NCBI RefSeq assembly: GCF_014204325.1
Contig: NZ_JACHKT010000008.1
Span: 115,452-179,451 of the forward strand
Reading direction: 5' to 3'
DNA from: Arcicella rosea
GTDB taxonomy: Bacteria; Bacteroidota; Bacteroidia; Cytophagales; Spirosomataceae
DNA: 64,000 nt
This document shows, piece by piece, positions 8,801 through 19,500 of the stretch. Numbering within the stretch: position 1 is the first letter of the stretch; each line of letters opens with the position of its first letter. Under the pieces are notes generated by a model. That model did not search any database and was not told where the DNA came from. It saw nothing but the letters and a program-made list of their open reading frames with translations. Position numbers and translations under genes: made by a program.

Positions 8801-9895
8801 ATGACTAAAATCGTATTGATAGAAGATGATTTTCTACTTGCAGATAATACAAAAACAATTTTAGAAATTAGTGGATTTAGTTGCTTTGTTGCAGAAGAAG
8901 GAGCAATCGGGATACAATTAATTGAGGATATTCAGCCTGATATTGTAATTTGTGATATAATGCTTGACGAAATGGATGGTTATGAGATTTTAAGAATCAT
9001 CCGTTATGAAAAAGGATTGGTCAATCTTCCATTTATTTTTCTTTCAGCAAGAGTAGATATATCTGATAAAAGAAAAGGGATGAATCTGGGTGCTGATGAT
9101 TTCCTGACTAAACCATTTACTACCAAAGATTTAGTAGAGACAATTAATTCAAGGTTAAAAATCGGTTCTCTAAAAAAAGCTTCTGCTGATGTTGAAATCA
9201 GAAAAAATGCTACTGATATTTTTCTAAGTATCTCCAATCATGAATACCTTACTCCGCTAAACGGCATCGTCAATTTCACAGATTTGATGTCGGAACATAT
9301 TGACAATTCTGATTTATTAGATATTAACGAGCTTCAAGTTCTGATTGATGGCATTAGGATTTCAGGCAATAGGATGCTCAGAATTACCAGAAAATTACTT
9401 TGGTACAATCAGCTAATTAGCGGGATAAATCCTTGGAAACATGCCGCTAAAGAACAAGTAGATATTGTAAAACTTGAAAGTAAATTATTCAACCAACTCA
9501 AGAAAAGTAAATCTATTGATTTTCATCTGATTACTAATCATAAAGCTTTACCATTAGAGGATTACGACAGTATCTTTCTTGAAAACATACTTTCAGAATT
9601 GTATCAAAATATTATTCAATTTGCAGATGTAGATTATAGGATTTACTCTGAAATACTTAGTACTGATACAGTATTAATTTTGAATTTAAAAAATCACTTT
9701 CTGGGTATTTATCAAATGGATACACAGGCAATCAAACCATTTTATCAAGCTCATAATACCAAAGATATGAATGGAACAGGCTTAGGTTTGTATATCGTAA
9801 ATGAATGGGTTAAAAGTATTGGCGGACAATTTGAAGTAAAATGTACAAATAGTGTTTTTGAAGTAAACATTATTTTGCCAAGAATATTGAAATAG
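8801..9895 (+). CDS. Receiver domain fused to a divergent histidine kinase
   Basis: Residues 1-120 are a receiver domain (acidic pair in LIEDDF, phospho-acceptor Asp52 in ICDIMLDEMDGYEI, Lys in DDFLTKPF). Residues about 135-205 form a HisKA-like hairpin with the H-box SNHEYLTPLNGIV (His147). Residues about 225-362 are a short ATPase domain in which the G-box GTGLGLYIVNEW is clear, but the N-box region (LSELYQNIIQFA) is eroded compared with the usual NLLxNAxKF. So the kinase activity may be weak or its ATP binding altered. The order receiver-kinase is the reverse of a usual hybrid and is typical of proteins that take phosphate from an upstream relay. A bidirectional terminator follows. Confidence 0.88.
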   Translation: MTKIVLIEDDFLLADNTKTILEISGFSCFVAEEGAIGIQLIEDIQPDIVICDIMLDEMDGYEILRIIRYEKGLVNLPFIFLSARVDISDKRKGMNLGADDFLTKPFTTKDLVETINSRLKIGSLKKASADVEIRKNATDIFLSISNHEYLTPLNGIVNFTDLMSEHIDNSDLLDINELQVLIDGIRISGNRMLRITRKLLWYNQLISGINPWKHAAKEQVDIVKLESKLFNQLKKSKSIDFHLITNHKALPLEDYDSIFLENILSELYQNIIQFADVDYRIYSEILSTDTVLILNLKNHFLGIYQMDTQAIKPFYQAHNTKDMNGTGLGLYIVNEWVKSIGGQFEVKCTNSVFEVNIILPRILK

Positions 9896-9910
9896 TATTC
9901 AAATAATTAT

Positions 9911-9955
9911 AATCAAAAAAGGCTAACCAGATATTCTGATTAGCCTTTTTTGATT
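9911..9955. terminator. Strong bidirectional terminator
   Basis: A near-perfect palindrome with 16-bp outer arms (AATCAAAAAAGGCTAA and its complement), a C/A mismatch and a further 4-bp inner stem, with T-tracts on both strands. It separates the convergent genes 8801-9895 and 9965-12379. Confidence 0.85.
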
Positions 9956-9964
9956 ATATTCTAC

Positions 9965-12379
9965 TTATTTTAACTGAATAATCTTAAACTCCGAACGTCT
10001 GTTAGTTTGATGTTGTTCTTCGGTACATTCTATTCCGTCGGCACATTCGTTTAATAATTGCGTTTCGCCATAACCTGATGTTTCAAATCGGTTGGCTGCA
10101 ATGCCTCTTTTTACCAAATATTGAACGACAGAAGCTGAACGATTTTCAGAAAGCGTTTGGTTGAATTCTGTTGTTGCTCGGCTATCGGTATGGGAACGAA
10201 CTTCAATTCTCATATTCGGATAACGGCGCATTAATAACAACAATTTATTCAATTCGGCAGCTGCATCAGGGCGAATATTATACTTCGTATAGTTGTAATA
10301 AATATTGTCGATTGCAATGACATCGCCTTCTTCAAACATCGTTAAATTAGTATTGATTTCTTGTGGGTCGTCTTTTCCTAATTTTTCAATTTTATTTCCT
10401 TTTGAAGCAAAATTATCTTTAGTAGCATCTATTGTATATTCGCATCCTTCACAAATTTCAAACTGATAACGTCCGTTTGGTCCAGTCACCACGGTCTGAA
10501 TCGTTCCGTCACATTCGTTGGTAAGTGTCACTTTTACACCACCTAATGACGATTTATCTTTCGTAACAGTCACTCTTCCTTTCACAATTTTAGTTGCTAA
10601 ACACGGAGAAGTGTTTTTAGCTATTGCAACGTCTGTGCTGTCATTCATCGTTACTCGCATCAAGGGGATTTCTAATGCTTTCAACATATTACTTTCAGTA
10701 CTTGTGAACGAAACACTGTTTGGCAAATAACTATCTCTACTTGCATTAAAAGCAAATTCTTTTTTCAAATCAATACACATTCTGAACGAACCATTTGAAT
10801 CTGTCTTTTTCATCACTGTTTTACCATTTTCCACAACGGCAACGTCAGTATTATCTAATGGCATTTTTGAATCGGCATCATACACAATTACTTGCAATTC
10901 TTGGCATTCTGGTTTTTCATCACATTCACGGGTAAAACGGTAAATATCGTCATCAGTTCCTCCACGTTTACGGTTTGAAGAAAAATAGCCTGCTTTTCGT
11001 TCGCCATCAGTAATCAATCCAAAATCATCTTTACTTGAATTGATAGGCGTTCCCATGTTTGAAACAGTACTTAAAACTTTCGTACCTGAAAGTTTTACAT
11101 AAAAAATATCCAAATCACCTAGTCCGGGATGCCCATCAGAAGAAAAATACAAATTACCTCTTTCATCCACAAAAGGGAACATTTCATTACCAAAAGTATT
11201 GATGGTTGGTCCCATATTAATAGGTTTTCCAAATTTTCCATCGTTGTATTCGCAAACATAAATATCTGTTCCGCCATAACCTCCTGGCATATCCGAAACA
11301 AAATACATCAATTTATTATCTTTCGTAAGTGACGGATGTCCTGTTGAATAATCGTTATTATCAAATGGAATTTCTTTGATATTTACCCATTCTCCGCTTT
11401 TTTCTTCGGCGGTATAAATTTTCAATTTATTAATCTTATCTGTTGAAGTTTTATATTTACCGTTATTGTAATTATTTCTGGTAAAAATTACTCTTTTGCC
11501 ATCACTGGTAAAAGTCATTGGTCCTTCATGATATTTGGTATTTAAGCTTTTGCTAAAACTTTCCGTTTTTACACCTGGTGTTTCTACGAAATTTCGATAG
11601 ATATTCGACCCACTGAATGTTCCGATTGTTCGAGTATCATTGGCAGTTGGAGGAGTATATACATCTTCACCAACAGCTTTTCCTTTTTTCCCAATTTTCA
11701 ATTTATCATCTGCTGAACTTCCCAATCCAGCAGGTGTTGTCGCTGTCAATTGGTTAATATCACTTAAATAATACATATCTAAGAAATGTGAATTATCCCA
11801 AGCAAACATTCTTTTTAACCCAATTTCATTCACTCTACTTGAGTTAAAAACCAAACCATTTTTGTAATACATCGGGCTGAAATCGGCATGATCTGTATTG
11901 ATTGACAAATAATCTACTTTATAACAAGTAGCATTTCTGTTTAAAACATCAACATTTTTATATAATTTCTGGAAACCTCCACTTCTTTTATCTGCGATTT
12001 CTACTTTTGAATATTGCTCATAAATATCTTGTGCTTCCTTGTATTTTCCATTAGAAGCTAAAGCTTGGGCATAGTATAAATATACTTTAGCATCAGCTCC
12101 TGAGAACGCTGTTCCTTTCGACAATAGTTCATGATAAACCCTTTCAGCATTTTGTGAATCACGCATTTGTCTATATGAATAAGCCAATTTTATCATGGCA
12201 GCCTGTCGGTCTGCATCCGACAGTTTACCTTTTAGCACCTGTTCAAACAATTCAGAAGCATTTAGGTAACTCATCTGCTTGAAATGATACTCCGCATCTT
12301 TTAATGTCTGAGCAATCGTACATGCTGTTGCAAGCAACACCATACAGAAAGTGAGTATAATTTTATTCAAATTAATCAT
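9965..12379 (-). CDS. OmpA-family envelope protein with TPR, PD40 propeller and Cna/CarboxypepD-like domains
   Basis: The 804-residue protein starts with a hydrophobic signal ending ACTIAQ (possible but atypical lipobox, Ala at -3). Residues about 25-130 are TPR-like helices; about 165-490 hold WD40-like PD40 blades (HPSLTKDNKLMYFVSD, FPFVDERGNLYFSSDG, FGLITDGERKAGYFSSN); about 500-680 contain two carboxypeptidase-regulatory-like beta sandwiches with conserved Cys pairs; and about 690-804 is an OmpA C-terminal domain (IEVRSHTDSRATTEFNQTLS, ENRSASVVQYL) that should grip peptidoglycan. It follows the PorP/SprF gene and the giant adhesin on the same strand, an arrangement common in gliding/type IX systems. 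It probably anchors an outer-membrane complex to the cell wall. Confidence 0.92.
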   Translation of the reverse strand: MINLNKIILTFCMVLLATACTIAQTLKDAEYHFKQMSYLNASELFEQVLKGKLSDADRQAAMIKLAYSYRQMRDSQNAERVYHELLSKGTAFSGADAKVYLYYAQALASNGKYKEAQDIYEQYSKVEIADKRSGGFQKLYKNVDVLNRNATCYKVDYLSINTDHADFSPMYYKNGLVFNSSRVNEIGLKRMFAWDNSHFLDMYYLSDINQLTATTPAGLGSSADDKLKIGKKGKAVGEDVYTPPTANDTRTIGTFSGSNIYRNFVETPGVKTESFSKSLNTKYHEGPMTFTSDGKRVIFTRNNYNNGKYKTSTDKINKLKIYTAEEKSGEWVNIKEIPFDNNDYSTGHPSLTKDNKLMYFVSDMPGGYGGTDIYVCEYNDGKFGKPINMGPTINTFGNEMFPFVDERGNLYFSSDGHPGLGDLDIFYVKLSGTKVLSTVSNMGTPINSSKDDFGLITDGERKAGYFSSNRKRGGTDDDIYRFTRECDEKPECQELQVIVYDADSKMPLDNTDVAVVENGKTVMKKTDSNGSFRMCIDLKKEFAFNASRDSYLPNSVSFTSTESNMLKALEIPLMRVTMNDSTDVAIAKNTSPCLATKIVKGRVTVTKDKSSLGGVKVTLTNECDGTIQTVVTGPNGRYQFEICEGCEYTIDATKDNFASKGNKIEKLGKDDPQEINTNLTMFEEGDVIAIDNIYYNYTKYNIRPDAAAELNKLLLLMRRYPNMRIEVRSHTDSRATTEFNQTLSENRSASVVQYLVKRGIAANRFETSGYGETQLLNECADGIECTEEQHQTNRRSEFKIIQLK

Positions 12380-12463
12380 CGTTTTAAATATTTTACTAGC
12401 TATGGTAATTACTAGAAGGTTTCTACTTGTTTTTGAGCTTTCAACTCATTCAAAGTTGATTTA

Positions 12464-13450
12464 TTAAAAATAACGTGGTGTAAGAATTTTAGTTTTACGA
12501 TAACCGAATTCATAACGAAGCATAAATTCATGTGAACCTTTTTGTAAGCTTTTCAAACCATTAATTGCATAATCATAAGCATAACCAAAACGAATTTGAT
12601 CGGTAGCTTGTACTTCTAACATTCCAATAATTGCATCGCCATTTTGGTTGGTAAAGGGCGAAGAGAATTTCAAATTATTGGTTCTCCAAGAACAACCTAA
12701 GGATATTCTATCGTTATACCAAAGGTTCATGTTCAAATCAAAAGAGGCTGCATCACGAGTAACTTTTGACAAAAAAGATGGCTTTAAAGTAAACGAACTT
12801 CCTAATGGAAACACATAACCTAACATCACAAAATAATGACGTTCCTGACGAGATGCTGAATCGGTGGCTGTACCAGTTTGGGTACTTGTCAACTTATTTC
12901 TCATCAAACTAGGGCATGAAAAACCAATGTAACCTCGGTCATCACTTAAAAATACTCCAGCTCCAAAATTTGGAAGCCATTTGTTAAATGAATAAGTAAA
13001 AGCTTGGTCACCTGTTTGAGTCACTAAGGTTTGTGTTAAATTTCCAGAAATACTTGTTGCTCCAGCCTGAATTCCCATCGCCAAAGTAGCTCTTTGTGTC
13101 ACTTTCACTCTGTAGGCATAAGAACCATACATTCCAACATTTCGGTAATCCCCGATTTTATCATTGTAGGCTTGAAAACCAACGCCAACTTTTTCACCAT
13201 TGATTGGACTATCTATTGAAAAAGACTGAGTTGTAGGAGCCCCTGTAATATTAATCCATTGCTGTCTGTGTACAACGGTTGCACTAAGTACATCACGGCT
13301 TCCAGCATAAGCAGGGTTCAAAGGTAGCATATTAAACATATACTGAGAATATTGAACCTCTTGCTGGGCTCGAACCGAATGGACAGCGATTATTAACAAC
13401 AATGGGGCTGTCACATATTTAATTCTTGAAAGCAAACCTTTGAACTTCAT
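12464..13450 (-). CDS. PorP/SprF-family outer-membrane protein
   Basis: The ATG at 13450 is preferred over the upstream TTG; it gives a signal peptide ending VRAQ. The mature protein shows the family hallmark QYSQYMFNMLPLNPAYAGSRD right after cleavage, followed by amphipathic strands of a beta-barrel up to YRKTKILTPRYF. Proteins of this family help type IX secretion export and attach adhesins with the gliding-type (CHU_C) C-terminal domain; SprF serves SprB this way in Flavobacterium johnsoniae. Here the neighbouring adhesin carries exactly that domain, so this protein is probably its dedicated partner. A gap of about 115 bp containing a hairpin separates the two, and 84 bp separate this gene from the OmpA gene. 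Confidence 0.94.
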   Translation of the reverse strand: MKFKGLLSRIKYVTAPLLLIIAVHSVRAQQEVQYSQYMFNMLPLNPAYAGSRDVLSATVVHRQQWINITGAPTTQSFSIDSPINGEKVGVGFQAYNDKIGDYRNVGMYGSYAYRVKVTQRATLAMGIQAGATSISGNLTQTLVTQTGDQAFTYSFNKWLPNFGAGVFLSDDRGYIGFSCPSLMRNKLTSTQTGTATDSASRQERHYFVMLGYVFPLGSSFTLKPSFLSKVTRDAASFDLNMNLWYNDRISLGCSWRTNNLKFSSPFTNQNGDAIIGMLEVQATDQIRFGYAYDYAINGLKSLQKGSHEFMLRYEFGYRKTKILTPRYF

Positions 13451-13521
13451 GTGATTCAAATTTAAGTTTTTTATGTTTTAACAGAATTTTCCAATTCTGT
13501 TCTAAGATTAAATTGGATTTC

Positions 13522-13557
13522 GTTTGTTGCCATTCTGTTTTTGAAATGGCAACAAAC
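13522..13557. repeat. Stem-loop between adhesin and porP genes
   Basis: Perfect 13-bp arms (GTTTGTTGCCATT at 13522-13534 and its complement at 13545-13557) with a 10-nt loop, just after the adhesin stop. No T-tract follows on the minus strand, so it may be an mRNA processing or stability element that separates expression of the giant gene from porP rather than a full terminator. Confidence 0.6.
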
Positions 13558-13565
13558 TGATATTT

Positions 13566-16500
13566 TTATCGAGAAATTGTCATGTAACGAACTGGTTCAA
13601 CATTTGCAGGTAATGTTACTTTTTCACCCGAAGCTCGTTTGTAAACAGTTACCACATAGAAGTAAGTACCAGAAGGTAAACCATCACCCACTTCAATTAA
13701 TCGAGTTCCTGTATTTGGTATTCCGTTCCAATCATTTTTATAATCTGTAGAAGCATACACCAAACTTCCCCAACGGTTATACACTTCTACACTTGCTCTT
13801 TCATCTGGATTAACACCATCAATTACAAAGGTATCGTTCACACCATCACCATTTGGAGAGAATCCATGAGGAATTGATATTACACTAACCTTTTTAGGGA
13901 ATGCCATTGGTGTTGGCGATGATTCTAAAGGTTTACCATCTCTATTTGGATCTGGATTATTACCGTTCACAGATGAATCTGTTACATTAGCAGGAGTACT
14001 TTCTACACTTACTGCTTTTGCATGAGCAAAAGTGAACAATGTATCAATAAGAGGTTTAGTAACATTTACGATGTAAGTAATCACAATGCTGTCTCCAGCA
14101 GCCAAAGCTGTACTAGCTGATACTGTAAGCGTTGTATCTCTTCTACCATTGAAAGTTGTATTCAAATCAGCGTTCATACCTCTCACCAGTATTGGTCTTC
14201 CTAAAATAGTCCATGAGCTTACTTGCTTACCAATTGTAGTTTCTAAATCATTACTTAAAGTAACATTGTTCAATAATACTGGCCCGTAGTTTTTAGCAAC
14301 CAATGTTAACGTAACATTGTATGAACCATCCGACTGAGCTGTAGTATCTGTTACGGCTGATAAAGAAAGCCCAATTGAAGCTTGAGAATTCAAACCAGTT
14401 TCTTTTTTAATTATTACTGGCGTGGCAACATTATCATTATTTGGGTTAGCATCCTTATTTATATCAGGACTTACGCCATTCGTTGATACATCGGTATATG
14501 ATTTATTATCGGTTCCAAGCCCTACTCCTACTGCAACATTATTGAAAACAGAATCTGTAGCAGCAGCAACATTGACCCTTACCGTTAAATTGATAATGGC
14601 AGAGTCTCCTCTAAGCAATGTACTTAGTGAATCAACTAATAAATTGGTATTTAAACCTTTACCTGTATAATTTGGATTGATAGTAATACCAGCTTTCGTA
14701 CTTGTTACCACTGGTTTTCCTATCAATACTGCACCTTTAAAAGTAAATACGCCATCTAAACTATCTTTTACACTCAGTTTCTTAATATCAAAAGCTCCCA
14801 TGTTCACTACTCTGATTCTGTAAGGAACAGTCCACACGTTGGCAGAATCACGTTTCAAACCAGTAGAAACAAGCTCTTTTGCTAAACCAATTATCGTATT
14901 TGGTGGCCCTAAAGGAACTTTCGTAATACTTGGAGTTGCATTTACATTTGTACCATCGCTAGATTTTGCAGTAAGTACCTCAGTATTTGGTCGAGTTCCA
15001 GTGATTAATGCTTGGCTGTTGTAAGGACCTGTATTTCCGCCAGTTACCACCTGAACAACATAAGTAATTGTATCAATCGCATTTGGCAACATTAAACTAG
15101 TAGCTCTATTTACTAAATTAGAATCTAGCAAACTAAAACCATTATTTACAACCAATCTAGAACCTCTTCCTAAAGTTGGGCTTTGAATCATCGTCACCGT
15201 AACTGGGCTTTTGAATGTACTTGCCAAGCTACTAGTTAAGTTGATATTTTTAAGCGTATCGCTACAGAAGTTTTTAGCGATTAAACGATAAACAACATTG
15301 TAAACTCCTGGTCTTACAATTGAAGTATCAGCAACTGACATTGCCAAACCAATTTTACAATCTACACCAGTGTTTTCGCCATTAATTGTAACTGAAGAAT
15401 TATTATTAGCAAGATTACTATCTCTAAATGAAGTAACTGAAGCAGGGTTTACCACTGTTGTTGTTACTTTCATTTTGGCAACATAAGCAAATGTTCTTAT
15501 TTGTCCTCTTTCAAGTGAATCAAGATTAATCAAGATTTGTCCACCTGAAATAGTCAATCCAGTTGAACTAGAAACAAAGGTTAAACCAGCTGGAAGCGGA
15601 TTAGTAATCGCTAAATTTCTTGCTGTATTTGGGCCGTTGTTGGTTACAGAAATTAAGAAATTGATATTTTCATCCAATCTTGCACTAGTTCTGTCAGCTT
15701 CAATTTTAATAGCAACATCTGCTTCAAGACTTGTACTTCCGTTATCAATAATAATTCTTGCACCTGCAGAGTAGCAACCATCCACCGATTGATAGAAGGC
15801 GAAATAAGTACCTACACTTACAGCAGTTGGGGTTAAGACTACATTTGATATTGGTGAATTCGTAGTTCTAAATACTAAAATGGCTCCTGTTGGTGTACTA
15901 CTTGTAACCAATTGAGTCAAGTCAGCAGTTGCACCCGTTGCTATACTTGCATTGATGGTGACTGGTGTACTACCTGTTGGCGTTGTATTTACCACAAATG
16001 ATAATCCATTTGAATTTGGAGAAATACACACTCCGCTTTCACAAGTAGCAGTGAATGTCACATTAGCACTTGGCAAAATAGTTTTAGGATTTGCTGTTGA
16101 ACCATCCGACCATCTTACTGTTCCAACACAACCCGTTGCTGTTAAAGTAATCGATTGTCCTAAGCACACAGTTGTTCTGTTAGAAGTAATTACTGGTGCT
16201 ACAAGATTACAAAATTCTTTTGCTACAATCGTTACTGAACTTCTATCATCTTCTGTATTAGTTGTGCCATTGGCAGGCGTTGAATCTGGATCTGGCTGAT
16301 CTGATTTTGTTACTTCAGCCGCACTTGTAATGGTGCCTGCTGAAACAACTTTTGCACGATAAGTAAATACTTGTGAAGAACCAACTGGAATACTAGCAAT
16401 CGTTCCAGTGATAACCCCAGAAGTATGCGTCGTATTTGTACTTGATATAAATGTTAATCCTGTTGGAATAATATCTTTGATTTCAACGTTGGTCGCAACA

Positions 16501-19500
16501 TTCGGTCCAGCATTGCTTACCGTTAATGTGTAAGTAAGCGTATCTCCTACAGTTGGAGTAAGGTTTGAAACCGTTTTTACCAAACTTAAATCCGCATTTT
16601 CTCCGATAATTGTTACTGAGCCATTATTGTTTGTTAGATTGCTATCTTTAAATGAGGTAACCGAAGCTGGATTCACAACGCTTGTTCTTACTGCCATTTT
16701 AGCAACATAAGCAAATGTTCTTACTTGTCCTCTTTCAAGTGAATCAAGGTTAATCACGATTTGTCCACCCGAAATCGTTAATCCACTTGAACTCGAAACA
16801 AAGGTCAAACCAGCTGGAAGTGGATTGGTAATCACAACATTTCTTGCTACATCTGGCCCATTGTTGGTTACAGAAATTAAGAAATTAACATTATCATTCA
16901 ATTTAGCAGTAGTTTTATCTGCTGAAATTTGAAGTGCAACATCTGCATTCTGGGCAGTACTTCCATCAAAAACAATGATTCTTGCACCAGCCGAGTAACA
17001 ACCTTCAACTGATTGATAGAAGGCAAAATAAGTACCTGCACCAACACTTGTTGGGGTTAAAATGGCAGTCGATAATGGTGAATTCGTAGTTCTAAATACT
17101 AAATTAGTCCCCGTTGGTGTACTACTTGTAACCAATTGAGTTAAGTTAGCTATTCCACCCGCCGCAAGTATTGTGTTAATGCTAATTGGCGTACTAATCG
17201 TTGGAGTGGTATTCACCACTAATGATAATTCGTTTGAATTTGGAGAAATACACGCTGAACTTTCACAATTAGCAGTAAATCTCACATTAGCACTTGGTAA
17301 AATAGTTTTAGGATTTCCTGTTGTGCCATCCGACCATCTTACTGTTCCACTACAACCTGTAGCCGTTAAAGTAATGCTTTGTCCTAAACAAACGGTTGTT
17401 TTATCAGAAGTAATTACTGGTGCTGTAGTTCTTGTTACGGTAATTGTTCTACTCAATGATGGTGCACTTGTACATTGTCCGATACTACAAGTAGCAGTAT
17501 AAGATGTTGTAGTAGTTGGCGATACTGATACAATAGCTCCTCTTTGTCCATCAGACCAGTTAACTGTTCCCGAACAACCACTAGCTGTAAGTTGCAAAGT
17601 ACTTCCCAAGCAAATGCTTGAAGTAGCAGAAGTAATGACAGGAATCGCAGGATTTTCAACTGCAACCACTACTTGTTGTGATTTTACCGAAGTACAAAAA
17701 GCTGTGCTACAAGTTACCGCATAAGAAGTTGAACGAGTTGGCGTAATCGTAAGATTTGCACCAGTAGCTGTTCTGTCATCAAAATACCAAGTAACAACAC
17801 CCGTACAACCACTTGCTGATAAAGTAGTAGAAGCACCTGGACAAATAGTTAAACCAGTTGTATTAATCGTTGGTGCTGGAATCGGCACTACTTTAATAAT
17901 CCTAGCTGTTGAAGCGTTACTGATACAACCATTTACTGTACAAGTAGCCGTATAACTTGTTTCTACTAATGGCGTTACTAAGATAGACGTTGTTGTTTGA
18001 CCAGTATTCCATCTTACAGAACCATTACAATTTAAAGCAGTTAAGGTAATTGATTCTGAAGGACAAATTTCTGTTTTCTCTGCTAAAATTTCTGGAGCAT
18101 TTGGTTTCTGAGTAACAATAACACTGATTGAAGCCAAAGCACTTTCGCAACCAGAAGCTTTACATTTTGCTGCAAATGTTTGTGAAGTAGAAGGCGTTAC
18201 CGTTAAAGTATTGCCAGTTGGTAAACCTGCCACTTGCCATTCAACTACTCCGCTACAACCTGTTGCAGTTAATACAGAAGATTCTCCCACACAAATTGAC
18301 CCTTGAGATGAAGTTAAACTTGGAGCAGCAATATTAGTAACTGTAATACTGATAACATTTGAAGAAGGACTTTGACAAGTTGTGGTCTGACAAGATGCCG
18401 TGTAAGTTCTTGTATTTGTTGGACTTACTGTGATTGATGCCACATTCGTCTGACCAGAACTCCATACTATCGTTGAACCTGTACAACCTGTTGCCGTTAA
18501 CGTTGTTTGTCCATTCAAACAAATTGTGCTATTTGTTGCAGTAATTACTGGTGCTACAAGATTACATAATTCTGTGGCAACAATTGTTACTGAACTTCTA
18601 TCATCTTCTGTATTATTCGTACCATTGGCAGGCGTTGAATCTGGATCTGGCTGGTCTGATTTTGTTACTTCGGCAGCACTTGTGATTGTTCCTGCTGAAA
18701 CAACTTTTGCACGATAAGTAAATACTTGTGAAGAACCAACAGGAATACTTCCAATCGTTCCAGTGATAACCCCAGAAGTATGCGTCGTATTTGTACTTGA
18801 TATAAATGTTAATCCTGTTGGAATAATATCTTTAATTTCAACATTGGTCGCAACATTTGGACCAGCATTGCTTACCGTTAATGTGTAAGTAAGCGTATCT
18901 CCTACATTTGGAGTAAGGTTAGAAACCGATTTCACCAAACTTAAATCTGCTCGTTGAGCTACTGTAACAGTAGCTGTTGAAGTATTATTTGCCGATTTAC
19001 TTGGGTCATCTTCAGTACCTGTAATTGTTGCAGTATTGGCAATTGAACCCGTTCTGGTTAATCTTACATTGATTAAAAGTATTTTATTTGAACCTTCCGA
19101 TAAACTTCCAACATTCCAAACACCTGTAGTGCTATTATATTGACCTGTAGGAATAGCACTTACAAAAGTTGCTCCTTGTGGTAATAAATCTGTAACTGTT
19201 ACATTATTAGAATTGAGTGTGCCAATATTTCTAGCATCAATTGTATAAGCAATTTCCTGACCTAATAAATAAGAAGGTGACGTCGAAGCATCTGGAGCAG
19301 TGATAACGGTTTTTACAACAGCTAAATCTGTAAAACATTTTTGTACTTTGAATGAAATTGAAGTACGGTCACTCACACAACCATCAGGACTTGTCGCTTC
19401 AGCAAAATATGTAAAAGTACCTTCGCTGGTTGGGCTAACGGTAAAACCTAAGTCAGAACCAATACCAATCGCCGTTGTACTTGTGGCAGAGGTGTACCAT

